Part shown: positions 1 through 9,575 of the stretch, piece by piece
How positions within the stretch are numbered: the stretch's first letter is position 1
How the letters are laid out: the number at the start of each line of letters is the position of its first letter
Source: Flavobacteriaceae bacterium
GTDB lineage: Bacteria; Bacteroidota; Bacteroidia; Flavobacteriales; Weeksellaceae
NCBI GenBank assembly: GCA_004359435.1
Contig: PTET01000001.1
Coordinates: 134,343-198,342, forward strand
Direction of reading: 5' to 3'
Length of the DNA: 64,000 nucleotides
Translations under genes and position numbers: made by a program
Notes under the pieces: model-generated
Database searches by the model: none
What the model saw: the letters and a program-made list of their open reading frames with translations, nothing else
Told to the model about the DNA's origin: nothing

Positions 1-1
1 T

Positions 2-547
2 ATTGATGCCAAAACCATGGAAATTCACCACGGGAAACACCATCAAGCCTATACCACAAACCTAAATGCTGCCATTGAAGGAACCGATTTGGCTGGATTA
101 AGTATCGAAGAAATCTTGGTAAAAGGTTTTGAAACTCCAGCGGTTAGAAACAACGGTGGTGGGTTTTACAACCACAATTTGTTTTGGGAAATTATGGCTC
201 CAAATGCAGGAGGCTCTCCAGAAGGAGAATTGGCCGCTGCCATTGATAGAGATTTTGGTTCTTTTGAAGGATTTAAAGATGCCTTTGCGAAAGCTGCTAC
301 AACAAGATTTGGTTCTGGATGGGCTTGGCTATGCAAAAAAGACGGAAAACTTTCTGTTTGCTCAACAGCCAACCAAGACAATCCGCTTATGCCAGGGGAA
401 TGCGGAGGATTTCCACTTTTGGGATTAGATGTTTGGGAGCACGCCTACTACCTTAATTACCAAAACAGAAGACCAGATTACATCAATGCTTTCTTTAATG
501 TTGTAAACTGGGAAAAAGTAGCCGAAAGATTTGCATCAGCAAGCTAA
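2..547 (+). CDS. Superoxide dismutase (Fe/Mn family), 5' end outside window
   Basis: Reading frame is open from the window edge ([22 protein letters not shown]...); SOD motifs [17 protein letters not shown] and [19 protein letters not shown]. Confidence 0.97.
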   Translation: MDAKTMEIHHGKHHQAYTTNLNAAIEGTDLAGLSIEEILVKGFETPAVRNNGGGFYNHNLFWEIMAPNAGGSPEGELAAAIDRDFGSFEGFKDAFAKAATTRFGSGWAWLCKKDGKLSVCSTANQDNPLMPGECGGFPLLGLDVWEHAYYLNYQNRRPDYINAFFNVVNWEKVAERFASAS

Positions 548-573
548 TCCCTAAAAATTAGGCTTGAACGTAT

Positions 574-604
574 AAAACCTTGCTACTTTGGCAAGGTTTT
601 TTTG
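574..604 (+). terminator. Rho-independent terminator after SOD
   Basis: Hairpin AAAACCTTGC-TACTTTG-GCAAGGTTTT followed by T-run. Confidence 0.85.
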
Positions 605-631
605 TGAGAGAAACCAAATAAAGTAAAAAAG

Positions 632-985
632 ATGATTGGAAAAATTCATTTGGAAAAAATCTCCCTATACGCCAAACATGGCTGCTTGGAAGAGGAAGAA
701 AAAATAGGCTCTGAATATTTGGTAGATCTAACGGTAGAAACAGATTTGGAGCTTTCTTCCAACAGCGACAACCTAGCAGATACCGTTGATTATGTGCACC
801 TAAACCTGATTGTAAAAGAAGAAATGGCGATTCGATCTAAACTTTTAGAACATGTTTGCCAAAGAATTCTAACTAGAATAAAAACTGAGTTGCCCAAGGT
901 TTTGTCGGCAAAAGTAATTTTGACCAAGGTGAATCCGCCCATTGGTGGAAATGTAAAAGGGGTTAAGGTAGAAATGCATTTTTAA
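632..985 (+). CDS. folB: Dihydroneopterin aldolase
   Basis: 117 aa; MIGKIHLEKISLYAKHGCLEEEEKIGSEYLVDLTVETDL and C-terminal NPPIGGNVKGVKVEM. Confidence 0.93.
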   Translation: MIGKIHLEKISLYAKHGCLEEEEKIGSEYLVDLTVETDLELSSNSDNLADTVDYVHLNLIVKEEMAIRSKLLEHVCQRILTRIKTELPKVLSAKVILTKVNPPIGGNVKGVKVEMHF

Positions 986-1024
986 AAAAAACCGGAAGCA
1001 TAAACCCAAGTAAAAATATTTTAC

Positions 1025-1032
1025 TAACTTTG
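1025..1032 (+). promoter_or_regulatory. Bacteroidota-type -7 element (TAACTTTG) upstream of tRNA-Cys
   Basis: Matches TAnnTTTG; ends 9 nt before the tRNA 5' end. Confidence 0.6.
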
Positions 1033-1041
1033 TGCCTCTTT

Positions 1042-1112
1042 GGTGCCGTGGCCGAGTGGCTAGGCTATGGTCTGCAACACCATCTACAGCAGTTCGAATC
1101 TGCTCGGCACCT
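1042..1112 (+). tRNA. tRNA-Cys (GCA anticodon)
   Basis: Acceptor GGTGCCG/CGGCACC, anticodon stem ATGGT/ACCAT with loop CTGCAAC (anticodon GCA), T-arm GCAGTTCGAATCTGC, discriminator T. Confidence 0.95.
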
Positions 1113-1137
1113 CTATTTTTTTTGCCTTTCTTCCCTT

Positions 1138-1476
1138 CTATTTTTTGTTACCCTCTGGTTTTATATCAGAAAACTCATAGATGTTTTCTTGAACCTCATC
1201 TAAAATGTCAGAGAATTTTTCGGGCTTTAAACTATAATATTCGATGGTTTTTTTATACTGAGCCTCTTTGACTTTGTGTTTTTTAAGCACCTGTCTTAAA
1301 ATTTGTTTTTCTTCTAGCTCTAAGCTGTCACTATATACCTCATAGCTTTTATACAGATATAAATCTGTAAGTATCTCCTCAAGTTTGTTTTTAGAGACAA
1401 CTTGCTCGGCTTTTTCTTCTTTGGATTTACAAGCCACAACCAAAAGCAGCCAAAAAAAAACAAAAACATTTTTCAT
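1138..1476 (-). CDS. DUF4296-type lipoprotein
   Basis: 112 aa; signal/lipobox LLVVACKSKEEK; ILTDLYLYKS...YYSLKPEKFSDILDEV pattern. Confidence 0.75.
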   Translation of the reverse strand: MKNVFVFFWLLLVVACKSKEEKAEQVVSKNKLEEILTDLYLYKSYEVYSDSLELEEKQILRQVLKKHKVKEAQYKKTIEYYSLKPEKFSDILDEVQENIYEFSDIKPEGNKK

Positions 1477-2192
1477 AAAACGCGGGTTATTTGTTGGTAT
1501 TTTAGTTTGATTACCCCCCAGATGGCCTCCCCAATAATAGAAGAATTCATTTTGGATTTTCCTCTGGTTCTGTCTACAAAAATAATAGGAATTTCTTTCA
1601 GAGGAATGCCTTTTACAAAAGACCGAAATTTCATTTCGATTTGAAATGCATAGCCTTTAAACTGAACTTTGTCCAGCTCAATTGCCAAAAGCGCTTCTCT
1701 AGGATAACAAACAAAGCCTGCGGTAGGGTCTTTGATTTTCATACCTGTAATCCATTGCACGTACTTTGAAGCGCCAAAAGACAAAAACAATCTAAAAAGC
1801 GGCCAATTGACAATGCTGGTTCCATTTAAATATCTAGAGCCAATGCTGACGGCTCCAGAATTTTTTGAAACTTCTAAAAGTCTTTCTAAATCAGAAGGGT
1901 TATGCGAAAAATCGGCATCCATCTGGAAAATAAAGCTGAAATCCCTCTGAAGCGCCCAATCAAATCCTGCCAAATAAGCTTTTCCAAGTCCTTGCTTTTC
2001 CTGCCTTGAAAGCAAATGCAAAAAAGGAAATTCGGCTTGAAGCCTACCCACTATTTCGGCTGTTTTATCGGGAGAATTATCATCAACAATCAAAATAGAA
2101 AAACCGGTAGAAAGCCCATCAATGGCTCGAACTATCAATTCGACATTTTCCTTTTCATTATATGTTGGAATTATCACTAAATTTGTCTCCAT
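1473..2192 (-). CDS. Polyprenol-phosphate mannosyltransferase-like GT2 glycosyltransferase
   Basis: 239 aa; VIIPTYNEKENVELIVRAID, ILIVDDNSPDKTAEIV, FIFQMDADFSHNP, GSRYLNGTSIVNWPLFR. Confidence 0.93.
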   Translation of the reverse strand: METNLVIIPTYNEKENVELIVRAIDGLSTGFSILIVDDNSPDKTAEIVGRLQAEFPFLHLLSRQEKQGLGKAYLAGFDWALQRDFSFIFQMDADFSHNPSDLERLLEVSKNSGAVSIGSRYLNGTSIVNWPLFRLFLSFGASKYVQWITGMKIKDPTAGFVCYPREALLAIELDKVQFKGYAFQIEMKFRSFVKGIPLKEIPIIFVDRTRGKSKMNSSIIGEAIWGVIKLKYQQITRVL

Positions 2193-2240
2193 GGGTAAAA
2201 AAGTGCAATGTACCCAAAATTAGGTATTAATCTGACATTT

Positions 2241-2837
2241 ATGATCCGAAACCTTACTAACAATGACACTGCAACCCTGATGCTATTGGGCATTCTGTTT
2301 ATTATCGTACTGATAGACAGAGTATTTTCTATCCAAAAAAACTATAAAAATGGGCAAATGCTAAGTGGATTAGGACTATACTTTGTGCTTTCTATTCCTT
2401 TTGGTCTATTGATTGCCCTAATCAAGGGACTTTATTCCCCCGAAATTTTCTTGTGCTGGTATAAAATTTTAGTGCCGCTAGGTATCGTAATGACCTATTT
2501 TTTCTACAATTACCTTTGCTTTTCTATGTTTAACCACTTGTACTTAAGTGCGCATCACCAAGGGGATTCCGTTCATTTACAAAACTTAGCCCGAATTTTG
2601 ATGATCCCACTTCTTATGGTTTATGCCATGGGAATATTGTATGTAAAAGTCGACCCTATGCTGGGTTTAAAACTGGGTTTTGCAGGCTTTATAATTCTTA
2701 AAATCTATCAATTTGTAAAAATATATTCTCTGGTAACAATCACAAACTTGCTTTCACCATTGTATATAATTTTGTATTTTTGCTGCTTTGAAATTTTACC
2801 TTCTTTAGTTGCGTTAAAACTAATTTACTTGTGGTAA
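2241..2837 (+). CDS. DUF4271-type integral membrane protein
   Basis: Polytopic hydrophobic protein; located just upstream of hemD as in Flavobacteriia. Confidence 0.7.
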   Translation: MIRNLTNNDTATLMLLGILFIIVLIDRVFSIQKNYKNGQMLSGLGLYFVLSIPFGLLIALIKGLYSPEIFLCWYKILVPLGIVMTYFFYNYLCFSMFNHLYLSAHHQGDSVHLQNLARILMIPLLMVYAMGILYVKVDPMLGLKLGFAGFIILKIYQFVKIYSLVTITNLLSPLYIILYFCCFEILPSLVALKLIYLW

Positions 2838-2850
2838 AACCCTGTTGCCT

Positions 2851-3600
2851 ATGAAAGTTAAATCTATACTTATTTCTCAACCCGAGCCAAGTGGTGAAAA
2901 TTCTCCTTATTTTGACATCGCTAAAAAGCACAAAGTAGTGGTTGATTTTAGACCTTTTATTCATGTAGAAGGCGCTACTGCTAGAGAAGTTAGAAGTCAA
3001 AAAATCGATTTTTCGAAATTCACTGCTGTAATTTTTACCAGTAGAAATGCCGTAGATCATTATTTTAGACTTTGCGAAGAAATGCGTTTTCCTGTGCTTG
3101 ATGCCATGAAGTATTTTTGTAAATCTGAAGCAATTGCCAATTATCTACAGAAATACATTGTTTACAGAAAGAAGAAGGTTTTTGTAGGACAAAAATCATT
3201 TGAAGATCTTATCCCCTGTCTTTTAAAATACAAAAACGAAAAATTCTTTTTGCCCACAGCAGACATCTCAACAGATGACGATTCGGATATTTTAGACCAA
3301 AACAACCTTACTTGGAGCAAAGGAGTTTTGTTTAAAACCGTGTGTTCTGATCTTTCTGATCTAGACGATGTTACTTATGATATTTTGGTTTTCTTCTCCC
3401 CAAGCGGAATCAAGTCTTTGTTTGAAAACTTTCCTGGCTTCAAACAAAACAATACTCGCATTGCCGTTTTTGGGCAATCTACCCTAGAGGCTGTAATAGA
3501 ACATGGTTTAGAGGCTCAGATTCAGGTTCCTTCTGCTGAATATCCTTCAATGACAACCGCTTTAGACAAATACATTACCCAAGCGAACAAAGGGAAGTAG
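2851..3600 (+). CDS. hemD: Uroporphyrinogen-III synthase
   Basis: Two-half HemD fold pattern: VKSILISQPEPSGENSPYFD..., VIFTSRNAVDHYF, ILVFFSPSGIKSLFENFP, IAVFGQSTLEAVIEHGLE. Confidence 0.88.
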   Translation: MKVKSILISQPEPSGENSPYFDIAKKHKVVVDFRPFIHVEGATAREVRSQKIDFSKFTAVIFTSRNAVDHYFRLCEEMRFPVLDAMKYFCKSEAIANYLQKYIVYRKKKVFVGQKSFEDLIPCLLKYKNEKFFLPTADISTDDDSDILDQNNLTWSKGVLFKTVCSDLSDLDDVTYDILVFFSPSGIKSLFENFPGFKQNNTRIAVFGQSTLEAVIEHGLEAQIQVPSAEYPSMTTALDKYITQANKGK

Positions 3601-5293
3601 AAATTTCTTTTAGATTTAGCTGCAAGGTTTTGTTTCCTCTAAAGTGATTGTACTCAACCTGAAAGACCACATCAAAGAGTGAGGCTGGATTTTGCCTAAC
3701 TCTTTCTGCCAAACAGAAACCTATGGCAGAAAAAACCTGTCCGTTTTGTTCTATTTGACACTGTAAATGCTGACCTTCATCTCCTACATAGCGAAGCGTA
3801 GAAGCTATAATTTTCACATTTTTGGCCAAAAAACAAGGCTTGGGATTGGCGGGTCCAAAGGGTGACATTTGCTCTATAATCCGTAAAAACTTAGGACTAA
3901 AATCAGAAAAATCGACCTCTGAATCAATCCAGATTTTTTCAATTTTCTCGCTGGGCAAAAGCGTTTTTTTCACTTGATTCTCAAAAGCCTGTTTAAAAAG
4001 ATCATAATTTTCGGCCTTGATACTCATCCCTGCTGCATATTTGTGTCCACCAAATTTTTCCATAAGCGGCGAAATGGCCAGCAAAGCATCATACACACTA
4101 TAACCCGAAACGCTTCTTGCCGAACCTACAAGTAGCCCGCCTTCTGAGGCAGTAAAAACCACAGTAGGCCTATAATAGTTCTCAATCAGCCTAGAGGCGA
4201 CAATTCCCACTACGCCTTTATGCCAATGAGGATCAAACACCACTGTTGTGGCATTGTTTTCTTCTTGGTTTTGGATTATCATCTCAAGGGCCTGTAAAGT
4301 AGCCTCTTTGTCAAATTCTTTTCTAGATTCATTTAACGCTGAAATCTGTTTTGCCTTCTGCTGAGCAACCTCGTGGCTTTTTTCCATCATCAGCGAAACG
4401 GCCTTAAGCCCAGAGTCGATTCTTCCCGCTGCATTTATTTTGGGAGAAAGTGAAAATACCACGCCAGAAACATCTAAATGGCTCAATGATTCCTCTGGAA
4501 TAAGGACTTTGAGTCCTGGTCTTGGATTTTGCCTTAACTTTTCTAAACCGAAATGGGTTAAAATTCTATTTTCTCCATCAATGGGTACAATGTCTGCACA
4601 AATGCTAACGGTAACCAGATCCAAGTAAGATTCGACTTCTTGCCTTGAAATCGAAAGCTTTTCTGCCAAAGCCTCCATAAGCTTAAAACCTACGCCACAT
4701 CCCGAAAGTTCTTTGTAAGGATACGGGCAATCCATCTGTTTTGGGTTCAAAATGGCCACCGCAGGGGGCAATACTTCTCCAGGGGTGTGGTGATCACAAA
4801 CCACAAAGGAAACTCCCAACCTCTGGGCATATTCAATTTGCTCAACAGCTCTTATGCCGCAGTCCAAACAAATGACAAGAGAAATACCATTTTCTTTAGC
4901 AAAATCGATAGATTGGAAAGAAATTCCATAACCTTCGGTGTAACGGTCTGGAATATAAGAAATCACCTTACCGGGATGAATTTTAGAAAGAAAATCGCTG
5001 AGCATAGCCACAGAGGTGGTTCCATCTACATCATAATCTCCAAAAACCAAAATAGGCTTGTTGTTTTGAATTTCCTCTAAAATAACCTCACAGGCCTTGT
5101 CCATGGATTTGAGCAAGAAAGGGTTGTGCAAATCTTCTTTTTGGGGACGAAAATAGGCCTTGGCCTTATTGAAATCGTCTATTCCTCTGGCAACCAATAT
5201 TCTTGAAAGAACCTCAGAAATACCAAGTGTCTCAGCCAAAGCTTTGGCTTTTTCTAAATCAACTTCTCGCTTTAAAATCTCTTTATCACTCAT
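3575..5293 (-). CDS. recJ: Single-stranded-DNA-specific exonuclease RecJ
   Basis: 572 aa; DHH motifs VFGDYDVDGTTSVAM, VVCDHHTPGEVLPPAVAILNP, SLSPKINAAGRI, FGGHKYAAGMSI. Confidence 0.96.
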   Translation of the reverse strand: MSDKEILKREVDLEKAKALAETLGISEVLSRILVARGIDDFNKAKAYFRPQKEDLHNPFLLKSMDKACEVILEEIQNNKPILVFGDYDVDGTTSVAMLSDFLSKIHPGKVISYIPDRYTEGYGISFQSIDFAKENGISLVICLDCGIRAVEQIEYAQRLGVSFVVCDHHTPGEVLPPAVAILNPKQMDCPYPYKELSGCGVGFKLMEALAEKLSISRQEVESYLDLVTVSICADIVPIDGENRILTHFGLEKLRQNPRPGLKVLIPEESLSHLDVSGVVFSLSPKINAAGRIDSGLKAVSLMMEKSHEVAQQKAKQISALNESRKEFDKEATLQALEMIIQNQEENNATTVVFDPHWHKGVVGIVASRLIENYYRPTVVFTASEGGLLVGSARSVSGYSVYDALLAISPLMEKFGGHKYAAGMSIKAENYDLFKQAFENQVKKTLLPSEKIEKIWIDSEVDFSDFSPKFLRIIEQMSPFGPANPKPCFLAKNVKIIASTLRYVGDEGQHLQCQIEQNGQVFSAIGFCLAERVRQNPASLFDVVFQVEYNHFRGNKTLQLNLKEISTSLCSLG

Positions 5294-5970
5294 GATTCTA
5301 GCTTGTCTAAAACCAGTACCATTTCGCCTTTTAGATTCCTATCCTTGGCCAGACTGGCCAATTCTTCTAAGGTTCCCCTTAGGGTTTCTTCGTACATTTT
5401 GCTAATCTCTCGGCTTAAACTTGCTTTTCGTTCGGGCCCCAAGACCACTTTAAGTTCTTCTAGGGTTTTTACAATCTTGTGGGGCGACTCATACAAGACT
5501 ACTGTTTTGTCTATAGCTTTGATGCTTTCCAGCTTGGTTTTTCTTCCTTTTTTTAAAGGTAAAAAGCCCATAAAGACAAACTCATTGCAGGGAATTCCAG
5601 AAACCACAAGGGCTGGAACAAAAGCCGTGGCTCCAGGGAGACAGGTAACTTCAATTTGGTATTGTATTGCTTGTCTAACAAGCAAAAAACCAGGATCTGA
5701 AATTCCTGGTGTTCCTGCATCGCTAATTAAGGCGATGGTTTTTCCACTCTTAAGCTCTTCCAAAACACCTTCAAGCATATTGTGCTCGTTGTGCATATGA
5801 AAAGAACGCATGGGTGTGTTTACTTCTAAGTGTTTGAGAAGTTTCCCGCTGGTTCGGGTGTCCTCTGCCAAAATTAAATCTGCTTCCTTTAAAACATTTA
5901 CCGCCCGAAAAGTGATGTCTTCTAAATTTCCGATGGGCGTAGGAACCAAATAAAGACCTTTAATGCTCAT
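5290..5970 (-). CDS. rsmI: 16S rRNA (cytidine1402-2'-O)-methyltransferase
   Basis: 226 aa; LYLVPTPIGNLEDITFRAVNVLKEADLILAEDTRTSGKLL, ISDAGTPGISDPG. Confidence 0.95.
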   Translation of the reverse strand: MSIKGLYLVPTPIGNLEDITFRAVNVLKEADLILAEDTRTSGKLLKHLEVNTPMRSFHMHNEHNMLEGVLEELKSGKTIALISDAGTPGISDPGFLLVRQAIQYQIEVTCLPGATAFVPALVVSGIPCNEFVFMGFLPLKKGRKTKLESIKAIDKTVVLYESPHKIVKTLEELKVVLGPERKASLSREISKMYEETLRGTLEELASLAKDRNLKGEMVLVLDKLES

Positions 5971-7012
5971 GTATAAATCGAAGATCTACCAATTCTTTAA
6001 GGCGATTGACATACTCGGTTTGCTCAGCCTTCCAGCCGTGCATTTTAACCGACTCTCCAATAAAGAAATAGGCGTCTTCTCTAGAACTGGTAAAATTTAA
6101 ACTCTCCACAAAAGCGTCAAATTTGAATTTATCTTTATCAAAAAGGTTATTAATAAAGGCTATTCTGTCGTTTAAAGAAAGTTTGATCTCAGGCAAGTTT
6201 GGATTGGGATCAGAAAAAACATAAGACTTTTCTTGCGTTTCTTCTATCGTTTGTGCTTCTTGGCTTTGGGTTTCTTTGTTTTCGGAGTCGATTTGATGAA
6301 AATCACTTACTTGTTCAACTTCATTTTCTACGGAAGAGATAGGTTCTGGATTATTTTCAGACTTGGTTTCAGTTGGATTTTCTTCTGTTAATGGAGCAAT
6401 TTCTTGAATTGGCTCTTTTTTTCCGATTCCAAGTTTGGCTTCAAGTTCTTGCAAAACTCCCTCTTGTTGTAGCTGGTCTATCTCCTGATCTACTTTAGAC
6501 TCAAGATTTTGGGTGGTTTCAGACTTCTGTTTAGATTCGAAATCGGGCTGAAACAAATGTTCTTCAGTCGCAGAAGCTTCTATGTTTTCATCGGCAGAAG
6601 GGGTTAAAACTTTATCAAGGGCCTGTTTGGCTTTTAGGGTTTCTGGATCTTCTATTTCCAAAGACTTGATGTTCTCAGTTTGGTTTTCTATGTCTTGCTC
6701 TTCGCTCAGTTCAAAAGCAGAAAGTAGGCTGGCCAATTTTTGTTTTAAGGCAATGTTTTTATTGATTTGTTTGTCTCTTTCTTTTTCCAGTTGGGCAATT
6801 TTAGAAACAAATTGTTGGTCGTTTGAAGCTTGAAAATCTTGAAGTTCCGATGAATTTTCGAGATCTTTCAAACCGTTGAAAAGATTTATTTCCTGTTGCA
6901 ATGCGCCGAAAACACTCAACATTTCCCCCGAATCTTCAACTTTTGAAAGCTTTTTTGCCAATTTTTTAATTGCATCAAAGGATTTCAATGTTCTTTTTTC
7001 AATAAATTTCAT
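5960..7012 (-). CDS. Hypothetical E/Q-rich coiled-coil protein with conserved C-terminal domain
   Basis: 350 aa; long acidic/Q-rich middle; conserved-looking C-terminus LPEIKLSLNDRIAFINNLFDKDKFKFDAFVESLN. Confidence 0.7.
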   Translation of the reverse strand: MKFIEKRTLKSFDAIKKLAKKLSKVEDSGEMLSVFGALQQEINLFNGLKDLENSSELQDFQASNDQQFVSKIAQLEKERDKQINKNIALKQKLASLLSAFELSEEQDIENQTENIKSLEIEDPETLKAKQALDKVLTPSADENIEASATEEHLFQPDFESKQKSETTQNLESKVDQEIDQLQQEGVLQELEAKLGIGKKEPIQEIAPLTEENPTETKSENNPEPISSVENEVEQVSDFHQIDSENKETQSQEAQTIEETQEKSYVFSDPNPNLPEIKLSLNDRIAFINNLFDKDKFKFDAFVESLNFTSSREDAYFFIGESVKMHGWKAEQTEYVNRLKELVDLRFIHEH

Positions 7013-7115
7013 GCTTCTAGATGTTTTTTTGTGTTAAATTTGACTCCAATAGGACTTCAAACAAATATAATAGAAACAGAATCGATTTTTTCAATTTAAG
7101 TACACTTTTTTTGCT

Positions 7116-9572
7116 ATGAAATTTAGCCGATTCGAAAATTCTTTTTTATCCGAGGCTTCTGCTTATCCAAGAATTGGAACAAATCCCTTTTCTGTAGAGA
7201 GAATTTATACCGACACAAGAAAAATCATTCAAGCCTCAAATAGTGTTTTTGTTGCCCTATCAGACCAAAGGGATGGCCACTATTTTGTAGAAGAGGCCTA
7301 TCAAAAAGGCGTTCGGTTATTTGTAATCGAAAAACCGGTGGAGTACAAAGAAGATGCAAATTATTTTTTGGTGAATAGCTCCCTTACCTTTTTGCAAAAT
7401 TGGGCTAGAAATTATCGTTTGAATTTTTCTTTGCCTATAGTTGCCATTACTGGAAGCAATGGAAAAACAACCCTAAAGGAATGGATTTACCACTGTCTCT
7501 GGAAAAAATTTAACTTGGTTAGAAGTCCCAAAAGCTACAACTCACAACTCGGAGTCGCGCTTTCTGTATTTGGCATTCAAGAAAACCACAATTTGGGTGT
7601 TTTTGAAGCAGGAATTTCCCTTCCAAAAGAAATGGAGAGGCTTCAAGAAATTCTACGGCCCAAAATTGCCATTTTACTCAATGTAAATTCGGCGCATTTG
7701 GAGCATTTCAAAGACAGAAAACAGCTGATTGATGAGAAACTAAACCTATGTAAATCTGCTCAAACCATACTATGTGGGGCTGATGATCCAGAAATTTATC
7801 AGGCAGTAAAATCGAGATTTTCAGACCGAAAAGTGCTATTTTGGGCTAACGAAAATGCTTCTGCTTTACAACTAAAGATAGTAGAAAAAATAGGTGCGAA
7901 ATCTTTGGTTCGATGTGAATACAATCAAAAGACTTATGATTTTGATTTTCCCTTTCAGGATCGCGCTTCCCTTGAGAATCTTAAAGCTTTGGTTCTGCTT
8001 ATCTTTGAACTGGGACTAAATTTGGAAGATTATTACAAAGAAATCTCTAGCCTTCCTTCAATAGAAATGAGACTAGAAGTTATTGAAGGAATTCAGGACA
8101 GTCTTTTAATCAACGATGTATATTCTTCCGATCTTCAGTCTATCGAAATTGCCCTAAACGCACTTTCAGAACAGCCAAAGAAACAAAAAGCAGTTGTCAT
8201 AACCGATTTGGTAGAAAAAAATTCTGAAGAATCGGTAGTCTATCAAACCTTATCTGGTCTTATCAATGCCCAAAAACTTGAGTTTTTGGTATTGATTGGA
8301 CCAGAGATTGAAAAACACAAATCATTTTTTAAGGCACCTGTTTTTTGCTTTGACTCAACAGACAAAATGCTGGTGAATTTCGACTTTAGAAAGTTCGAAA
8401 AAATGGCCATTCTTCTGAAAGGCGCAAGAAAATTCGAGCTTGAAAAAATCACCGATCTTCTGGCAAAAAGCTCTCATGATACCAAGTTGGAAATTTCTTT
8501 CGAAGCGATGAAAAACAATTTGATTGCCTTTCAAAGCAAACTAAAACCAACTACCAAAACCATGTGCATGGTAAAAGCCTACAGTTATGGAAGTGGTGGA
8601 GCCGAAATCGCAAGGTTTTTAGAAAAACAAAAAGTAGATTATTTAGGGGTTGCCTATGCCAACGAGGGAGCCGAGATTAGACTGCAAGGAGTTGGTCTTC
8701 CGATTATGGTGATGAATCCAGAACAAAATAGCTATCAAACCATCATCCGTCACCAGCTTGAGCCGGAAATCTACAGTTTTCGGGTTTTAGAGAAGTTTCA
8801 TGCCGCATTAAACAAAGAAGCCATTCAAGAACCCTACCCGATTCACTTAAAATTCGACACAGGAATGAATCGATTGGGTTTTTTAAAGCAAGACATAGAA
8901 AACATTCTTAAGTATTTGCAAAATTCTAGCAATTTAAAAGTCGCTTCCATTTTTTCACACATGCCTAGTGCAGACAATAAAGAAAACAACGAATTTAATA
9001 TCAAACAAATAGAATCATTTGAGTCTATTTATACTTTAATTTCATCTAGACTTGGATATAAGCCTATCAAACACCTTTTGAATTCTGCTGGAATTGTCAA
9101 TTATCCCTCTGCTCATTTTGATATGGTTAGATTGGGATTAGGCTTATACGGATACTGCGACCAAATCGAAATGGAAAGAAACCTCATCCCTATTTCTAGC
9201 TTTAAAACGGTGATTTCGCAGATAAGAACCATCCATAAAGGCGAAACGGTTGGATATGGACAAAGATTTGTTGCACAAAATACCACAAAAATTGCTATCT
9301 TACCCGTAGGTTATGCAGATGGAATTAACAGAAGACTGAGTCTTGGCGTTGGATCTGTCATGATTCAGGGAAAGAAAGCGCCTTTTATAGGGAGCATTTG
9401 CATGGACATGTGTATGGTAGACATTACCCACATCGATTGCCAAGAAGGAGATCAGGTATTGCTTTTTGGGCCAGAATTAAGCGCCCGAGAAGTTGCAGAA
9501 AAACTACAAACCATTGCTTATGAAGTTTTAACCAGTGTTTCAAGTAGAGTAAAACGAGTGTATTATCATTAA
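7116..9572 (+). CDS. Bifunctional UDP-MurNAc-tripeptide:D-Ala-D-Ala ligase / alanine racemase (MurF-Alr fusion)
   Basis: 818 aa; MurF P-loop ITGSNGKTTLKEW; Alr PLP motif TMCMVKAYSYGSGG and GSICMDMCMVDIT. Confidence 0.95.
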   Translation: MKFSRFENSFLSEASAYPRIGTNPFSVERIYTDTRKIIQASNSVFVALSDQRDGHYFVEEAYQKGVRLFVIEKPVEYKEDANYFLVNSSLTFLQNWARNYRLNFSLPIVAITGSNGKTTLKEWIYHCLWKKFNLVRSPKSYNSQLGVALSVFGIQENHNLGVFEAGISLPKEMERLQEILRPKIAILLNVNSAHLEHFKDRKQLIDEKLNLCKSAQTILCGADDPEIYQAVKSRFSDRKVLFWANENASALQLKIVEKIGAKSLVRCEYNQKTYDFDFPFQDRASLENLKALVLLIFELGLNLEDYYKEISSLPSIEMRLEVIEGIQDSLLINDVYSSDLQSIEIALNALSEQPKKQKAVVITDLVEKNSEESVVYQTLSGLINAQKLEFLVLIGPEIEKHKSFFKAPVFCFDSTDKMLVNFDFRKFEKMAILLKGARKFELEKITDLLAKSSHDTKLEISFEAMKNNLIAFQSKLKPTTKTMCMVKAYSYGSGGAEIARFLEKQKVDYLGVAYANEGAEIRLQGVGLPIMVMNPEQNSYQTIIRHQLEPEIYSFRVLEKFHAALNKEAIQEPYPIHLKFDTGMNRLGFLKQDIENILKYLQNSSNLKVASIFSHMPSADNKENNEFNIKQIESFESIYTLISSRLGYKPIKHLLNSAGIVNYPSAHFDMVRLGLGLYGYCDQIEMERNLIPISSFKTVISQIRTIHKGETVGYGQRFVAQNTTKIAILPVGYADGINRRLSLGVGSVMIQGKKAPFIGSICMDMCMVDITHIDCQEGDQVLLFGPELSAREVAEKLQTIAYEVLTSVSSRVKRVYYH

Positions 9573-9575
9573 ACC

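Noticed and set aside
1032-1271. 79-aa ORF on + strand
   Set aside because: Runs through the tRNA-Cys and antisense to the DUF4296 lipoprotein; no protein-like features.
5303-5800. 165-aa ORF antisense to rsmI
   Set aside because: rsmI is clearly supported; the antisense ORF lacks recognisable motifs and start context.
7116-9572. MurF-Alr fusion as a novel enzyme
   Set aside because: This fusion is a known arrangement in Bacteroidota.
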